Shown piece by piece: positions 54,219 to 64,000 of a stretch of 64,000 nt of DNA. A program made the translations under genes and the position numbers. This stretch comes from Lentinula raphanica. Lineage: Eukaryota; Basidiomycota; Agaricomycetes; Agaricales; Omphalotaceae. The stretch is taken from positions 930,001-994,000 of the forward strand of contig JANVFP010000021.1 of the NCBI GenBank assembly GCA_027919835.1, in the 5' to 3' direction. Position 1 is the stretch's first letter. Each line of letters begins with the position of its first letter. Below the pieces are notes generated by a model. That model saw only the letters and a program-made list of their open reading frames with translations. It searched no databases and had not been told where the DNA came from.

Positions 54219-57200
54219 TTAATCATGTGATCCTGGGATCTCATGTGATGTGGGCGCTTGTTGTATCGTGCTTGATTGGCGCGATAATTTGCGCCAATCC
54301 TGAACTCCTTGCAGTTCTAGATATCTATCTAGAGCCGCAAGGTCTTTGCAACTATGATACGGCTCCGTAGTCGTATCTCCAAGATTCCATTTAACATGGA
54401 ATAACAATTTCTTCCCATCCCATACGTGTCCTGTGATTTCATCGACTAGCCATTCTACGTCGATTGGCTCGCCGAAATCGTATGGTTCCGCCATTGTTCT
54501 TGACGGAAACAACGCATCGTTGTTCTCGTGGTATTTCCGTAGTAAGTTTACATGGAAATTGTTGTGTATTCCTCGTTTTGCCAATTCAGTTGGCAATCCT
54601 ATACGATACGTTGACGATTGTTCATTGGCTTCTACTACTGGGTAGGGTCCAATGTATTTGGGTAGAAGTTTTGACGCTCTACCCTTTGGTAGGTTTAGAT
54701 TTTTTGTTGATATATAAACCAGATCATTGATTTTTATGTCTGGTTCCTCCCCCCTTCTTTTATTGGCTTGATGCGTTTGAATTACTCTTGATTCGATTAT
54801 AGCATCATGAGCATCTATCATGTTCTGCAGTGCTCGTTCTGCGAATTCTCTTATTCCTGGAGAGAATTCAGAATTTCTAGGTATTTCTCTGATCATTGAC
54901 GGTAGATATCCTCCGTCAATCTCGAACGGTGCATATCCTGTACTTTCGTTTATGCTTGAGTTTATTGCGAATTCAAGCATAGGGCATTTTTCTACCCAGT
55001 CTTTCTGATCCGCTTTGACCATGGATCGCAATATCTGTCCAATGGAACGATTCACCCGTTCCGTTATTCCATCCGTTTGTGGATGAAACGATGTCGACAT
55101 CAATAATTTGGCGCCTAGTAATCGGTGTAATTCACGCCACCATTTAGACGTGAATTTAGGATCGCGGTCGGATACTATGGATTTTGGGAGTCCATGTAAC
55201 CTTACAACTTCTTTGAGGAATATCCACGATAACTGGGACGCAGTAGTGGTTGTATTCACTGGAATCACATGGATTCGCGACGAGAATCTGCATATAATGA
55301 CCCAAAGGTAATTATATCCTTGTGAATTGGGGAATGGACCTATGAAATCCATTCCAATTGATTCCCAAGGACGACTAGGAATTGGTAGTGGATGTAGTTT
55401 TCCACTAGGTTTTTGATTAGATGTTTTTGCTCGTTGGCAAACATCACAAGTTTTACAGAATTCTTCAACGTGTCCATTTACTTTTGGCCACCAATACCAT
55501 CGACGGACATAGTCAGAGGTACGTTGCCCACCGAAATGTCCTAGCGTTTCATGTGCTTGCTCAATGATTAAGCCACGAAGGCTTTTACCATTGATCGATG
55601 AACATCCTTTTGGAATACAAGTGACTGTTTCACCATTACGATTATGGGTGTATATTATGTTGTTTTCAATGGAAAACGCTGGGTGTTCCTTAGGGTTTGT
55701 TAGGATTTTAGCGAACAAACTATCGGAAGGATACAGTCGTTGAACATCAGCGATAAAATCGTCATGTTCGGGTAGAGAAGTTATGGGGTCTCTTCCTTTG
55801 CTACGCGAGCTTCCTATTGTAGGATTTTCATCTCTATTGTTTATATTTCTTTCTTGCGAATGAATGGACGGAGTGTCGTGTTGCTGTAGTTCAACCGCAT
55901 CTATTTCGCGCGGTTCAACGACATCGTGTAAACCGCTTGGCGGTTTATTCTTGTTAGCTATTCGTGTAGATCGTCGTAATGCGTTGAGCTGATCTTGCTG
56001 TATCTCTTCTAGGCGACCTTGAGGGAGGTCATCTAGTTGTTTGTCAATGCGTATATCTGCATTAACATATTCATAGGCTTCATGAATTTCATCTTTTGTA
56101 TCCGATTCGTAGTATCGGGACAAAGCGTCGGCAACTTTGTTTGTTATTCCTTTGATATAACGTATATCGAAGTCGAATCGAGATAAGTACTCCATCCATC
56201 TGGCTTGTCGCGATGATAATTTTTTCTGAGTTAGAAAAAATTCGAGAGTTCTATGGTCGGTAACGACATGAACTCGGTAGCCTAACAGTTTATCTTCCCA
56301 CTTGAGTAGAGCCTCAAGGATGGCGAGCGTTTCGAGTTCGAATACTCGATAGTTGTGTTGGGCCGATGTGAATTTCTTTGACATGAAACCTGCAGGTCTA
56401 CATGTCTGCCAAGTGGGTCCTTGACCATACATACTACCCACGCCAGATATAGAAGCATCGCATATCACCCAGATAGGTTCATCGGTAGTAGGATCTATAG
56501 GGCATAAAATCGGAGCAGTGCTTGCTAACCGTTTTATGTGTTGGAAGCATATTTCGTGTACCGGCATCCAAATGAATGGTACATTGTTCTTTATCATGGC
56601 GGATAAAGGCCCAGTGTAGGTCGTGACGTCGGGCATGTATGGCGCTACGTACTGTACTAGACCGAGAAAGCGTTGAACATCGTTAAATGTACGCGGTGTT
56701 CTCCATTCTCGTATGCGATTCATCTTGTCAATGTCTGCATGTATACCTTTGTCGTCGATAACATGCCCAAGACAATCTAGCTTGATTGCGAAAAGTTCAC
56801 ACTTTTCTTTTTTCAAATAAAACTTTTGTAGTCTGAGTCGGCGAAAGACTTCTTTGAGGTGTCTTTCATGTTCTTCGATAGAGTTGCTGAATATGAATAT
56901 ATCATCAAGGTAGACATGTACATATCGTCCTATGATATCGCGAAATACCATAGTCATAACTCGTTGGAATGTTGCAGGTGCGTTACAGTCACCTTGCATC
57001 ATTACATTACTGACGTATGTTCCAAACACGCAGGCAAATGCTGTTTTCCAAACATCTCCGTTTTCATTGCGGATTTGTTCGTATGCGTCACTCATATCGA
57101 TTTTGGAACGAAATTTATGTTTCGCGACGTCATTGCGAATTTGATCTTGGTCAGGGAACGGTGTAACGTCCTTGACCGTATTGTCATTACGCTGTCGGTA

Positions 57201-58175
57201 GTCTACGATCGTTCGTAGTGTACCATTTTTCTTTGGAATGCATAGCATTGGAGCCGCTTGGGGAGTGGTTTGATGGATCCACCACTTTGCTCTAGTATAA
57301 CGGTCTAATTTTTCACTAAGTTGAACCTTGAGATAGTCGGGACAACGAGGCATATAATAGTTATATCGTCGTTGTTCATCAATGAGTGTGATTTTATGAT
57401 TGATTTCTCGTAGTGGTGGTAAGTCTTCAGGAACCCCACTCAACATATCTGCATTTTCTGCAGTCAATCGTGCTCGGAGTAAAGGAATATCCTTTGCATT
57501 ATACGGACCATTATTGGGCAATTGACTATAGTCAATCATATTTGGGTGAACTGTATCGACGACACGCATTTCTTTGTCGTCTTCTTCAATGAATATCTCA
57601 GTAAACAGTTCATCAAGTGGTATATTCTCTAGAGGAATCGTGATGAGTTTTATAGAAAGGTTTTTGCGGCGCTTGACCCTTCGTTTCTTCTTTTTACGCA
57701 AACCTTTTCGGTTTGTGCTCGTCTTTGGCGCATTGCCCTTTCTTGGTTTGTTTCGATTATGCTCCATATATTGAATTATCGATGGATATTCAATATTGGA
57801 TTCATTTTCGTCGGTAATTTGATTTTCTCGATCGTTTGATGTATGTACTTCGTTATCGGTACATACGCTATCTCTTTCTACACGGTCTTTGTAAAATTCT
57901 TGTAGAATTTCTGTGTAGTTAGATAATTCGTCTGCAGTGAACGTATTTACTTCAGGCGATTTGTTATTCGAGTCGAATCTTTCTATTATTATAGGAAAAT
58001 TCTGGGGAAGACTTCGTGGAGTTCGTTGAAGTTCACTTTTGATGTGATCTTCGTCCAAGACTTCTTCGATTTGAATACCACTTTTCTTTTTTGTGGTATT
58101 TATCGTCGATAGTCATTCGTTTTTGTGTTCAACTTCTTTTCGTCGAACAGTTTGGTTGAGTTCTTCACGTCTCAT
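54219..58175 (-). pseudogene. Pol of element 2: reverse transcriptase, RNase H, integrase, chromo-like domain; one early TGA
   Basis: The ATG at 58175 overlaps the gag-protease stop (ATGA) and opens a 1,319-codon frame with one in-frame TGA at 58113-58115 (codon 21). Reverse transcriptase: IPKKNGTLRTIVDYRQRN, SKIDMSDAYEQIR and VHVYLDDIFIF. The usual FGLxNAPATFQ block is replaced by MMQGDCNAPATFQ. RNase H: IWVICDASISGVG and FELETLAILEALLKWEDKL. Integrase: zinc site HETLGHFGG ... CDVCQRA, catalytic Asp in GMDFIG, Asp in VSDRDPKF and Glu in TERVNRS. The C-terminal VEWLVDEITGH ... LLFHVKWNLGDTTT resembles a chromodomain. Apart from the TGA the domains look intact. Confidence 0.9.
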
Positions 58176-60489
58176 GGCCATTCTCGTGAAAATTCGGCTG
58201 CATCCTCCCCTACCGAAAGAGTCGGCGCACTTTTTCCTTTTATAAGGATTAAGTCTTTCTCAAAGTCTAATTGAATTCCATGCTTTCGCATGAATTTCGT
58301 ACCAATAATAGCGTCGTATGATCAATGTTTACTATATCGAAATAAACATTGTCTTTGACTGCACCATATTCTGCTTTAACTATGGTTCCATAGTTAAATT
58401 TTGCTTTACTACCCGTCGTTCCTAATTGTAACGAATGTTGGTTAGTGAGTTGATGAATTTTTATATTCGCAACTCTCGCAAACGACGGACTCAAGGCTTC
58501 AATAGTACATCCAGAGTCAAATAGTGTGAATGCTTTGACTCCGCCAATTGTAATTGACGCTGTCATCGGTTTTCGATCTTTGATAGGTCCTCTATCTGGT
58601 CGATTCATTACTCGCGACGATTTCTTTATCAAGATACTTTTCTGAGGATCTTGAATATTTCCATTATTGATGGCCGCGAAATGGTCATCATTAAGTTGTA
58701 TAGTTTTCGTATCGACCTCATCATCGCGATACGGGTGATCACTAGGATCAATTGTTTGAAAGATATCTTCATTGAATCCTTCTTCCACTATTATTGAAGG
58801 TCCTAAATCTAGTTCCTTCACGTTATTCTTGTTGTCTTCGGGCATTGTTATTTGTCCGAAGAATTCTATCATGTCTTCATCCTCATCATTATACATGCGA
58901 CCAACGTATTCATCTTCATATGGTTCAAGTGCCCATTCTCCTTCGGATTCGTCATCTGATTCAATGGGAGCTCCTGGGGGTACATCTTCTTCAATGTCGT
59001 GGTCTTGCACGTTCATCAGTGCAATGGGTTGAGAAGAGTTTTCCGTTTCCTCTTCTTGTATGGAATATAGACGTGGTTGTCCATATCGTTCACATTTCGG
59101 GTCATTAGCATAATGGCCAATTTTTCCGCATCCGTAGCACAGTTGTGCAGAGGATTTGTTAGGTTTCTTGTTGTCGACAGGTTTGTTGCTGTCGACCTTC
59201 TGTTTATTGTATTTATTCTCGGGGGGAGCATTCATTCTTTTGAAGCTCCCTGCTGGTTTTTCGCTTGATTTATAGTGAACAGCTTTATATGGTTTCCCAT
59301 TGAGTATTATCGGTTTTGACGATGTCGAAGGAGCGTTAGAATACTTTTGTTCCTTCTTTAATCGGTTGGCATAATATGACGAGTTTTGAGGTTTCTTGGT
59401 TGAAGAAACATAATAATTTTGTAGGACTTTATTATCTTCAAGACGCTTAACTGCCTTGACAATTGTTTGAATACCCGCGTATTCGGGAACAGCTCCATTG
59501 TCAATCAACTTCTTGACCATATCCATAGGTAAACCGTCAAGGAATCGTTTTCGAAAGCTATATTGGTTGGGTGGTTGTGGCATACGAGCAGCCCAACGAT
59601 CAAGTGTAGCGTAATAATCTCGCACACCTTTGTCAGGATCATAGACTACTTCTTCGTAACGTTGAGTCGCTTGGTGTACAGTAGCTGCTTGTACACATCT
59701 GTTGAATAGGCCTATTATGGTCTCTTCGAATGTCCAATTCTCTTTTGCACGGTGAATGCCAGCAACTTCATCATTGTACCATTCAATAGCTTTACCAGTA
59801 AGGTATATGCCTACTAGCGATACGCGATATTTGTCAAAGGATGGCCCGCAGTATCCACTAACTACCATCCATCGTAATAATGACAATAGCCAGGCGTCGA
59901 ACTTCTCTACATCCGACGTTCCATCATATGGCTCGGGAGATGGAATCTTTGCTTGTCGAATCCCATCAATATTGGGAGTGGGATTCCCAACGTAGTACTG
60001 GATTTGTTTTTTATAGATTTTATGTACGGAATGTGCCCATCGTTGACGACGTTCGTCGTCGGCTGTTTGAGCTCTCATTTTCTTGAGTAGCTTCCTCTTC
60101 GCTCTCTTGCGCTTGTTCTTACTTTCTTTATCGACATTGTTCATAGCTGAATTGTTAAATAGATCGTCAGCCCATGATTCATCCGATGATGACGAATCTT
60201 CACTGGATTCATTGATATTATCGCTCGAATCCGCTTCCCAAGGTGTTTGTTTGCGGTGGAAGCTTCGTTTACTTCCACCATTGCTACTGTTATCACCGTC
60301 ATCGGGGTCACCTGGTGGTCCACCAGTTGTGACCTTTAGTTGGGTTGGAGATTGCTCGTTATTAGCATCAATCTTTGATTCATCAGAGGGTATCTCATTG
60401 GGTGGATTAGGTGGTCGATTATTAGGATTATCAGTATTATACTGATTATTCCACATGTTTCGTTCATTCACCATTTTGTCCACCCAGCT
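58172..60489 (-). pseudogene. Gag-protease of element 2, 3' part, with a frameshift
   Basis: This continues the gag frame that starts beyond the window and is cut by the foldback element. It holds a gag core (YDGTSDVEKFDAWLLSLLRW, RYEEVVYDPDKGVRDYYATL), a zinc knuckle (CYGCGKIGHYANDPKC), an acidic linker, and an aspartic protease with FTLFDSGCTIEALSPSF. Near 58318 one nt is missing relative to the expected HYDAIIG block. After it the next frame reads YDAIIGTKFMRKHGIQLDF and runs to a TGA at 58174-58172. Without the shift the protease would be complete, so this is decay. Translation before about 60489 comes from the inserted foldback arm. Confidence 0.8.
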
Positions 60490-61690
60490 GATACTGTGAA
60501 GCTTTTGTAAAAAGGTCCGATGAGTTATCGAGGAACGTTTGAAAAAACCTGTGATAACTCGGAGGGGGCTCCGGAAATGGCTCCGGGGGTGGTCATGCCT
60601 GTCACCACCTGTCACATGGGGCCTATATTTACTGTTTTGGGTAATTAATAATTATCCAGATATTAAATAAGCAGTACATTTTCAAAAAAACCCGAAAATT
60701 CATTAAAAATCTAAAAAATCCTAAAAAAGCCAGATTAGGTCAGATCAGGGTATGTAAGCAAATGAACTCATATGATCAAAAATGATGTAGGGTCAATATA
60801 GGTACTAAAAATAGCCCAAAAAATCACTAAAAATGCAAAAAATATTTAGGGATGGTATAGAGCCTATTGCAGGTCCAGGCCCATCAACATTACCAAAAAA
60901 GGAAAAAATTGATCATGATGTCATCTTGTAGCAAAAAATCTGAAAAAAATCATAAAAATAGTTAAAAAATTCAGGGGTGCCTTGTTGGCCCTGAAAACGC
61001 AAAATAAAAAAAAATACGCGACAAGTGTAAAAAATTTTATCACTCCAAATCATATCAAATCCACTATACAATCAGAATATATGATGTATATGCTATTTTT
61101 AGCACCTCTAGCACCCTCAATCACTCAGAACAGCTTATATCACTTAAAAATCACACCAAACTGACAACATTGAGTAAATATGATGTACATGATATTTTTA
61201 GCACACCTAGTACCCTTGGACACTCAGAACAATTTTTATTAATCAATATGTTCAGTACACTTGGTACTTATCACACCTAACATACTAAAACTTGGAACAG
61301 TAGTGATATGTATTATGTCTAACACAGTTGACAATAAATACTCAAAATAGTGTTATCAGTCACTATACTTAACACACTTAACAGTCAAAAAGTCGGAACA
61401 ATATTACTTGATATACATAACACACTCATTGTTATACTATAACACACTTATAACAACGAGTTTTGGGCGCTTATGGGCGCTTATTTGGTGTTTTTGAGTC
61501 GAAATTCATTAATAGCTCACTCAATAATTTTTGTGTGGGCTCTATATTGTGTCAGGATGTTGTCTATATCATATTCCTCTAGATATAATTCGGAGAACTC
61601 GAAAATACAACCTGTGGGGCTTGCTATGCTATGATTTTTTGTGATATAACACTGTTTTATGTAAATGACAGTGCATACACCCATGTTATG
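60490..61690 (+). repeat. Left arm of the foldback element
   Basis: Starting GATACTGTGAAGC, this arm is the near-complete reverse complement of about 61960-63195. Similarity is very high at the outer part and fades near 61620-61690. It is AT-rich and non-coding, with a subterminal hairpin (GAGTTATC ... GATAACTC) and CTCCGG repeats. Confidence 0.88.
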
Positions 61691-61959
61691 AAGTCGAACT
61701 GCTGCTGGGTCATGAAAAGAGTCATCCTACAACCTATTCTATGCTTACTCCATGTGATACAGCCAAGAGATCTGTAATGGGGGTCATTGAATATGACATC
61801 TATTGTTGCATGTAAGTGTAGACATCTATGGTGTACATGAAACATGTACATGTGTATCACAGTGTCCAACCTTTATGATAGCTATCTGAATCATGTACAG
61901 ACACTGCCAGTAGACTGTAGGAGTGCTTTTCTCATGCACTAGCATCAGTATACTTGCAC

Positions 61960-63195
61960 TACATGGACATATGCATTGCCATTTACATAAAACACTATTA
62001 TATCACACAAGATCACAGTATAGCTAGCCACACAGGTTGTATTTTCGAGTTCTCCGAATTATATATAGAGGAATATGATATAGACAACATCCTGACACAA
62101 TATAGAGCCCACACAAAAATTATTGAGTGAGCTATTAATGAATTTCGACTCAAAAACACCAAATAAGCGCCCATAAGCGCCCAAAACTCGTTGTTATAAG
62201 TGTGTTATAGTATAACAATGAGTGTGTTATGTATATCAAGTAATATTGTTCCGACTTTTTGACTGTTAAGTGTGTTAAGTATAGTGACTGATAACACGAC
62301 TGTTAAGTGTGTTAAGTATAGTGACTGATAACACTATTTTGAGTATTTATTGTCAACTGTGTTAGACATAATACATATCACTACTGTTCCAAGTTTTAGT
62401 ATGTTAGGTGTGATAAGTACCAAGTGTACTGAACATATTGATTAATAAAAATTGTTCTGAGTGTCCAAGGGTACTAGGTGTGCTAAAAATATCATGTACA
62501 TCATATTTACTCAATGTTGTCAGTTTGGTGTGATTTTTAAGTGATATAAGCTGTTCTGAGTGATTGAGGGTGCTAGAGGTGCTAAAAATAGCATATACAT
62601 CATATATTCTGATTGTATAGTGGATTTGATATGATTTGGAGTGATAAAATTTTTTACACTTGTCACGTATTTTTTTTTATTTTGCGTTTTCAGGGCCAAC
62701 AAGGCACCCCTGAATTTTTTAACTATTTTTATGATTTTTTTCAGATTTTTTGCTACAAGATGACATCATGATCAATTTTTTCCTTTTTTGGTAATGTTGA
62801 TGGGCCTGGACCTGCAATAGGCTCTATACCATCCCTAAATATTTTTTGCATTTTTAGTGATTTTTTGGGCTATTTTTAGTACCTATATTGACCCTACATC
62901 ATTTTTGATCATATGAGGTCATTTGCTTACATACCCTGATCTGACCTAATCTGGCTGTTTTAGGATTTTTTGGATTTTTAATGAATTTTCGGGTTTTTTT
63001 GAAAATGTACTGCTTATTTAATATCTGGATAATTATTAATTACCCAAAACAGTAAATATAGGCCCCATGTGACAGGTGGTGACAGGCATGACCACCCCCC
63101 GGAGCCATTTCCGGAGCCCCCTCCGAGTTATCACAGGTTTTTTCAAACGTTCCTCGATAACTCATCGGACCTTTTTACAAAAGCTTCACAGTATC
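61960..63195 (-). repeat. Right arm of the foldback element
   Basis: Reverse complement of the left arm. It differs by scattered substitutions and by an internal direct duplication of about 36 bp (GACTGTTAAGTGTGTTAAG units near 62265-62335), so it is not an assembly mirror image. Confidence 0.87.
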
Positions 63196-63998
63196 CTGTG
63201 GTCCACCGGGATTCCATCATCATTGAATCCTACTAGTTGATCCGCAAACAAGGAATGACCTTGTCGTCTAAGATCGTCGTTACGTTGACGTTGTATCGCT
63301 ACTCGATCAACCCATGATAGTTGCAACCCGTTTTCGTCAGAACCCATGGTTTCTTTCACCGAAGGGTTCCGAGTTTCGGATACTCCTTCGCGATTCGTAG
63401 AATCTACTGGTTGTACAGTAGGTTCTTGTTTGATAGACGTATGGTCATTAACGTCTTCAGTTCTAACTCCTTGTTCCACATTCGGTACTGGAGTTAGAAG
63501 AGGTTGATGTGTATTATGGGAATTAGGATTCGTAGGGCGGACAGAGGGAGTGGATGTCATTGTAGTCGAAGCGGGGCGATTCGGGGCATTTCCTTGATCT
63601 ACTTTCGTCTCTTCTGGCCTATTAAGAGTGTGTTGTACCTGAGCGAATTCTTCCCTCGTCAATAACACTTCTCCTACCGCGTCAAAGTACCTCGCATAGT
63701 TTTGCTCGATGGTAGCAAAACTGTCTATCATACTCGTATGAATTCGACGAATGTCGTCAATTACTGATGACCGGAATGTAGTCATGAATTCTATTGGATT
63801 GGCTCTAATAGCTTGTAATCCTGCCGAATTAGTAGGATTGAAAATAGGTGGAGGAGGAGAAATGTTATTGCTAACATTCGGTGTAGTCGTACGAGTTTCT
63901 CCTCTATTAGGATTAGGCATGCTAATGTATGGAAGGCTAACACCTTCAGTGAAACGATCTATAGGAGAGCCACTATCTCTGTCTATTGGAGAATGAAC
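63196..63998 (-). pseudogene. Gag of element 2, N-terminal part, running off the window
   Basis: The frame is open from the window edge through an ATG at 63920 to the foldback insertion. It encodes a Thr/Asn/Pro-rich segment with a helical stretch (NPIEFMTTFRSSVIDDIRRI) and WVDRVAIQRQRNDDLRRQG. Without the insertion it joins in frame to 60489 and below (VDH-S-WVDKMVNERN). The frame also continues upstream of the ATG, so the true start is outside. Confidence 0.72.
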
Positions 63999-64000
63999 TT

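Larger units (their letters stand above)
60490..63195. mobile_element. 2.7-kb non-coding foldback element inserted in gag of element 2
   Basis: It has perfect outer termini GATACTGTGAAGC / GCTTCACAGTATC, arms of about 1.2 kb and a central spacer of about 270 bp. The host frame reads through if the element and one copy of CT (60488-60489 / 63196-63197) are removed, giving a 2-bp target duplication. No ORF longer than chance is present. It is therefore a non-autonomous DNA element of the foldback or long-TIR type; the family is unknown. Confidence 0.82.
44240..64000 (-). mobile_element. Old minus-strand Ty3/gypsy element 2, nested and partly outside the window
   Basis: Reading on the minus strand from the right edge: gag-protease (interrupted by a foldback element at 60490-63195), pol (58175-54219), an extra ORF (54145-44742, interrupted by element 1 at 45100-52764), purine tract and LTR. 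It has a protease frameshift and two TGA codons, so it is decayed. The 5' LTR must lie beyond 64000. Confidence 0.82.

Noticed and set aside
61657..62702. Short ORFs in the foldback element as genes
   Set aside because: They are low-complexity readings of AT-rich repeat. The ORFs at 60982 and 62702 are the same inverted-repeat sequence read twice.
60490..63195. Palindrome as an assembly artefact
   Set aside because: The arms differ by substitutions and a 36-bp duplication, and the flanking gag frame rejoins cleanly when the element is removed.
1..64000. CRISPR arrays, biosynthetic or mating-type clusters, viral genes
   Set aside because: No regularly spaced repeats, no cluster signature enzymes and no homeodomain or pheromone receptor genes are visible. 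The retroelements are endogenous fungal elements.

Overview
The window reads as nuclear DNA of a mushroom-forming basidiomycete (Agaricomycetes, probably Agaricales). Genes are dense and cut by many GT-AG introns of about 47-75 nt. The family set also fits: tandem DUF262 genes, a DUF6534 membrane protein, a Delta-9 desaturase fused to cytochrome b5, a Tad-like LINE and Ty3/gypsy chromoviruses. Most exon joins below were worked out by hand from reading frame, splice sites and family conservation.

Positions 1-33060 are ordinary euchromatin. In order: an EST1/SMG7-like protein (+), a HECT-like protein with an AT-hook (-), the desaturase OLE1 (+), a small Lys-rich protein (+), a secreted type I membrane protein (-), the E1-alpha subunit of branched-chain keto acid dehydrogenase (+), a ZIP9-like metal transporter (-), two DUF262 genes (-), a TPR/Mlp1-like nuclear basket coiled coil (-), ribosomal protein S20/uS10 (+) and an NT-C2 protein (-). 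The DUF262 pair comes from a tandem segmental duplication of about 3.6 kb. Its breakpoints lie inside the ZIP and TPR genes. Both of those survive intact at the outer edges, and fragments of each lie at the internal junction (19833-20640).

Positions 33060-64000 are a repeat-rich block around a single DUF6534 gene (42289-44067). A full-length LINE (34946-41704) has a 14-bp target-site duplication and a 36-nt A tail. A very young Ty3/gypsy chromovirus (element 1, 45100-52764) has two 501-bp LTRs that look identical and a GGGGG duplication. It sits inside an older minus-strand Ty3/gypsy element (element 2, from about 44240 past the window end). Element 2 also carries a 2.7-kb foldback element (60490-63195) inside gag, a frameshift in its protease, and in-frame TGA codons in pol and in an extra ORF.

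The least familiar biology is in the retroelements. Element 1 has an extra 292-codon ORF before gag, an 11-nt self-priming match between its primer-binding site and its predicted RNA 5' end, and two covarying leader hairpins. Element 2 has an extra ORF of 577 residues (rebuilt) between pol and the 3' LTR. In the LINE a single TGA separates reverse transcriptase from RNase H. I do not recognise either extra ORF. No CRISPR array, rRNA or convincing tRNA gene was seen.
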